From Tissierellia bacterium (GTDB taxonomy: Bacteria; Bacillota; Clostridia; Tissierellales; Tissierellaceae), in contig JAAYQJ010000167.1 in assembly GCA_012519355.1 (NCBI GenBank), positions 1 through 33,584 of the forward strand: a stretch of DNA of 33,584 nucleotides, given 5' to 3'. The notes under the pieces are model-generated. The model was not told the DNA's origin, did not search any database, and saw only the letters and a list, made by a program, of their open reading frames with translations. The stretch's first letter is position 1. The number at the start of each line of letters is the position of its first letter. The position numbers were made by a program, and so were the translations under genes. This document shows, in pieces, positions 31,501-33,584 of this stretch.

Positions 31501-31585
31501 TACATCACTTTTCCTTAATTACCTTTATTCTATCAAATAGATTAACTAATTTCTACCAGTACTATTGACTAAACCTTTTTATAGG

Positions 31586-31628
31586 AAAAACCCGTAGCCA
31601 AGGTTTTCCACCTTATAAACTACGGGTT
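31586..31628 (-). terminator. Intrinsic terminator after the SLH protein gene
   Basis: AACCCGTAG and CTACGGGTT pair over nine bases, with an inner AAGG/CCTT helix, followed by GTTTTTCC on the minus strand. It lies about 90 bases past the stop of the surface protein. Confidence 0.83.
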
Positions 31629-31715
31629 CTAAGTTTGCTGAGTTTCATGTTAGTTTTAGAATAATTGACCAGGTCAGATTTTTTATCCCCGACTTTACTA
31701 ACTTACACTTCTTTA

Positions 31716-33584
31716 TTAATTCTTTGTGCTATCTTTTCTTACACCGTTTTTATCAACTTCATAGTCATCCACCATGGTGTCTTTAGCAAGAGAACCATCG
31801 TAATAGAAGTAATACCAATTACTTTCTATCTCCATCCACTTATCTGAAACCATCAGGCCATTGTCGGTGAAGTAGTAGGTTTTGTCTTCTATGTCCATCC
31901 AACCTACAGTTGCATTATTTCCTGAGTAATATCTCCAATTGTCGCCTTCCTTCACCCAACCAGTTCTCAAGGATCCATTCTTATTGAAGAAATACTTCAT
32001 TCCATCAATGGTCTGAGTTCCAGTAAGTTTCTTTCCATCCTTGTAGTAGAACCACTGACCTGAATCATTAATTGTCCAGCCATATGCTGTCTTAGGATCT
32101 ATTGTCAAATTGATATAGCGATGGAGCATACAACTGAGTTCAGCACGGGTAGCATTATTTTTTGGATTAAATTGATTATTGGTATCACCTATCATGATGC
32201 CGGCCTGCTGCATGGCTGTGACTGCATCCTTATAAAGGCTACCAATACTTGCACCATCAGCATAAGATGTGGCTTCACGGATGATAGGCAGCTTATATCC
32301 AGTTGCCTTAGCATAATTTGCAAAGATGACTGCAATCTCATCCCGGGTAATTGGCCTATCTGGTGCAAATTTTTGATTACCTATGCCCTTCACAATACCT
32401 TTATTGTATGCCCATTCTATATAAGGACGGAAAGGACTATTGGTTTTCACATCAGTGAAACTATTGGTATCAAATGCATTTACATCTACACCACTCAACC
32501 TTCCTAGAGCAGTTACCAACATTGCCCTTGTCATGGCCATGTCAGGAGCGAAAGTAGTTTCAGAAGTTCCATTGAGCAAGCCTCTAGCTACTACATATTC
32601 GATAGACTCCTTACCCCAATGGTTTTCAATATCAATAAACTTTGCACTAGGTTCTTTATAACCTACACCATGGATTAAGAGATGGTTAGTTGTAATTTCC
32701 AATACACCTTCATCGATATCATAATTTGCTCCATCAATCAGTGTTGCATTGCCTCTTTCATTTACATATGCTCCACAAAGGTAGTTGGCTGTTTCATTCT
32801 CGTTTGCTTCATATTGTATAGAAATGGTTGCAATACCATCATTTAAATCAGTAATCATAATGGTTTTTCCATCCTTAACATAGCTAACTCCTATGTTATA
32901 TATAGGCCTTCTACCTATATATTCCTTTGCTGCTGCAGCAATATTTTCTACAGGTTTAATTGAAATGGTTATATCTCCTTCACTCTGATTTTTAATTTCT
33001 TCCAAGGCCTTTTCATCAAAGCTGATTGTTACAGGGTATCCGCTGATCTTATAACTTTTAACTCCTGTCTTCACCAGTTTGTCGAAAGCACCTTGTGGGT
33101 GGGTTACTGTCAGTGAAGATACCTCCTTTGGTATAGTGAGATCTAACTCTACTGAAATTCCATTTCTGGTTTTCCCCTGTTCCTTAGCATAAGATTGGGC
33201 ATCGGTTATTGCATCAGTAATAACCTTATCGGAAATTACTGTTTTGGCTTCACCCTTATCCTCTACTGTAACTTCTACAAGAGCTGCCACAGTTACTGGT
33301 TGGTCTGGTTTCTTTTCTTCTAGTATTGTTGTCTCTGTTTTTGGGGTTTCAACAGTAGGTGCTACATAGCTGTAGCCACCACCGCCAACGTTGCCGCCTC
33401 CGCCTTTATATGTCCAATTAGCAGTAATTGTGGTATCATTATTTGGCATGATAAAGGTGGTACTTGCACTGCTGGCATTAGAGAAACTACCGCCTCCTGA
33501 TGTAGTCCAGCCAGCAAAGCTATAATTGGTCCTACTACCTGCATGGATGGTGACCTTAGCTCCAGGTGCATATTGGCCTGCTCC
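31716..33584 (-). CDS. Cell-surface protein with SLH domains and choline-binding-type repeats (C-terminal part)
   Basis: Partial: the frame is open to the right edge, so the true start and any signal peptide lie outside; an internal ATG at 33449 is not a credible start. At least 622 residues are visible. The first part (GAGQYAPGAKVTIHAG...FAGW...FIMPNNDTTITANW) is a bacterial B-repeat (InlB-divergent type). A Gly-rich linker (KGGGGNVGGGGYSY) follows, then a region of about 200 residues with no motif I know. Three SLH domains come next, near residues 263-435 counted from 33449: FIDIENHWGKESIEY, FTDVKTNSPFRPYIEWAYNKG and a third less exact one. Last come four to five W/Y-G repeats of the choline-binding kind (GWVKEGDNWRYYSGN, GWMDIEDKTYYFTDNG). 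The protein therefore has two different wall-anchoring modules in tandem. Confidence 0.9.
   Translation of the reverse strand, partial: GAGQYAPGAKVTIHAGSRTNYSFAGWTTSGGGSFSNASSASTTFIMPNNDTTITANWTYKGGGGNVGGGGYSYVAPTVETPKTETTILEEKKPDQPVTVAALVEVTVEDKGEAKTVISDKVITDAITDAQSYAKEQGKTRNGISVELDLTIPKEVSSLTVTHPQGAFDKLVKTGVKSYKISGYPVTISFDEKALEEIKNQSEGDITISIKPVENIAAAAKEYIGRRPIYNIGVSYVKDGKTIMITDLNDGIATISIQYEANENETANYLCGAYVNERGNATLIDGANYDIDEGVLEITTNHLLIHGVGYKEPSAKFIDIENHWGKESIEYVVARGLLNGTSETTFAPDMAMTRAMLVTALGRLSGVDVNAFDTNSFTDVKTNSPFRPYIEWAYNKGIVKGIGNQKFAPDRPITRDEIAVIFANYAKATGYKLPIIREATSYADGASIGSLYKDAVTAMQQAGIMIGDTNNQFNPKNNATRAELSCMLHRYINLTIDPKTAYGWTINDSGQWFYYKDGKKLTGTQTIDGMKYFFNKNGSLRTGWVKEGDNWRYYSGNNATVGWMDIEDKTYYFTDNGLMVSDKWMEIESNWYYFYYDGSLAKDTMVDDYEVDKNGVRKDSTKN

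Noticed and set aside
33362-33571. Minus-strand frame of 69 residues at the right edge
   Set aside because: It overlaps the Gly-rich B-repeat part of the surface protein in another frame; the surface protein frame matches known domains.
1-33584. CRISPR arrays, tRNA or rRNA genes, phage attachment sites
   Set aside because: I saw no regularly spaced repeats, no clover-leaf with a T-loop motif and no integrase gene in the window.

Overview
This window comes from a low-GC, AT-rich anaerobic Firmicute, most likely a Clostridia/Tissierellales-type organism. The evidence is the oxygen-independent cobalamin pathway (cbi genes with the early cobaltochelatase CbiK), AGGAGG-type ribosome binding sites, a bacterial accBCDA cluster, lipobox lipoproteins and an SLH/cell-wall-repeat surface protein. 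The species assignment is inference. Almost every gene lies on the minus strand, so transcription runs from high to low coordinates.

Region 1 (1-20,377) is a nearly complete anaerobic B12 locus. In transcription order it has a CbiR-like TIM-barrel protein, a shortened cobyric acid synthase (cobQ/cbiP) and cbiB. An adenosylcobalamin-type riboswitch with a downstream terminator follows, then cbiM-cbiN-cbiQ-cbiO (cobalt ECF transporter), cbiK, cbiL and a BtuFCD/FecBCD-type ABC importer. An insertion sequence on the plus strand interrupts the series at about 9.05-10.6 kb. After it come a cobD-like aminotransferase, cbiA, cbiC, cbiD, cbiE, cbiT, cbiF, cbiG, cbiH, cbiJ, a cysteine-rich small protein and the 5' part of cobT, which runs off the window. 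Together they cover cobalt uptake, cobalt insertion, ring contraction and methylation, side-chain amidation, aminopropanol attachment and lower-ligand activation. cobU, cobS and the uroporphyrinogen methyltransferase are not here.

The most unusual observation is that both corrin amidation enzymes appear to have lost glutaminase function, by different routes. CbiA keeps a glutamine amidotransferase domain but has Ala where the nucleophilic Cys should be (residue 318). CobQ is only 280 residues: the ATP-binding synthetase domain is joined directly to the family's C-terminal tail, with the amidotransferase domain missing. This suggests that the corrin ring is amidated with free ammonia, or with ammonia from a separate glutaminase.

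Region 2 (20,710-24,944) has a NarL/LuxR-type response regulator and a membrane histidine kinase. Next to them is a two-gene operon of lipoproteins, one rhodanese-like and one with a TGAT flavinylation-type motif, driven by a near-consensus promoter. A PPC/DUF296 protein follows. Region 3 (25,049-27,323) has a geranylgeranyl-reductase-family flavoprotein, a DUF2975 membrane protein paired with an XRE regulator behind a repeat-studded promoter, and a small unknown protein. Region 4 (27,459-31,045) is the acetyl-CoA carboxylase operon accB-accC-accD-accA. Its AccD lacks the usual zinc-ribbon cysteines, and there is a candidate operator over the start of transcription. Region 5 has a small unknown protein and the 3' part of a large surface protein with SLH domains and choline-binding-type repeats.
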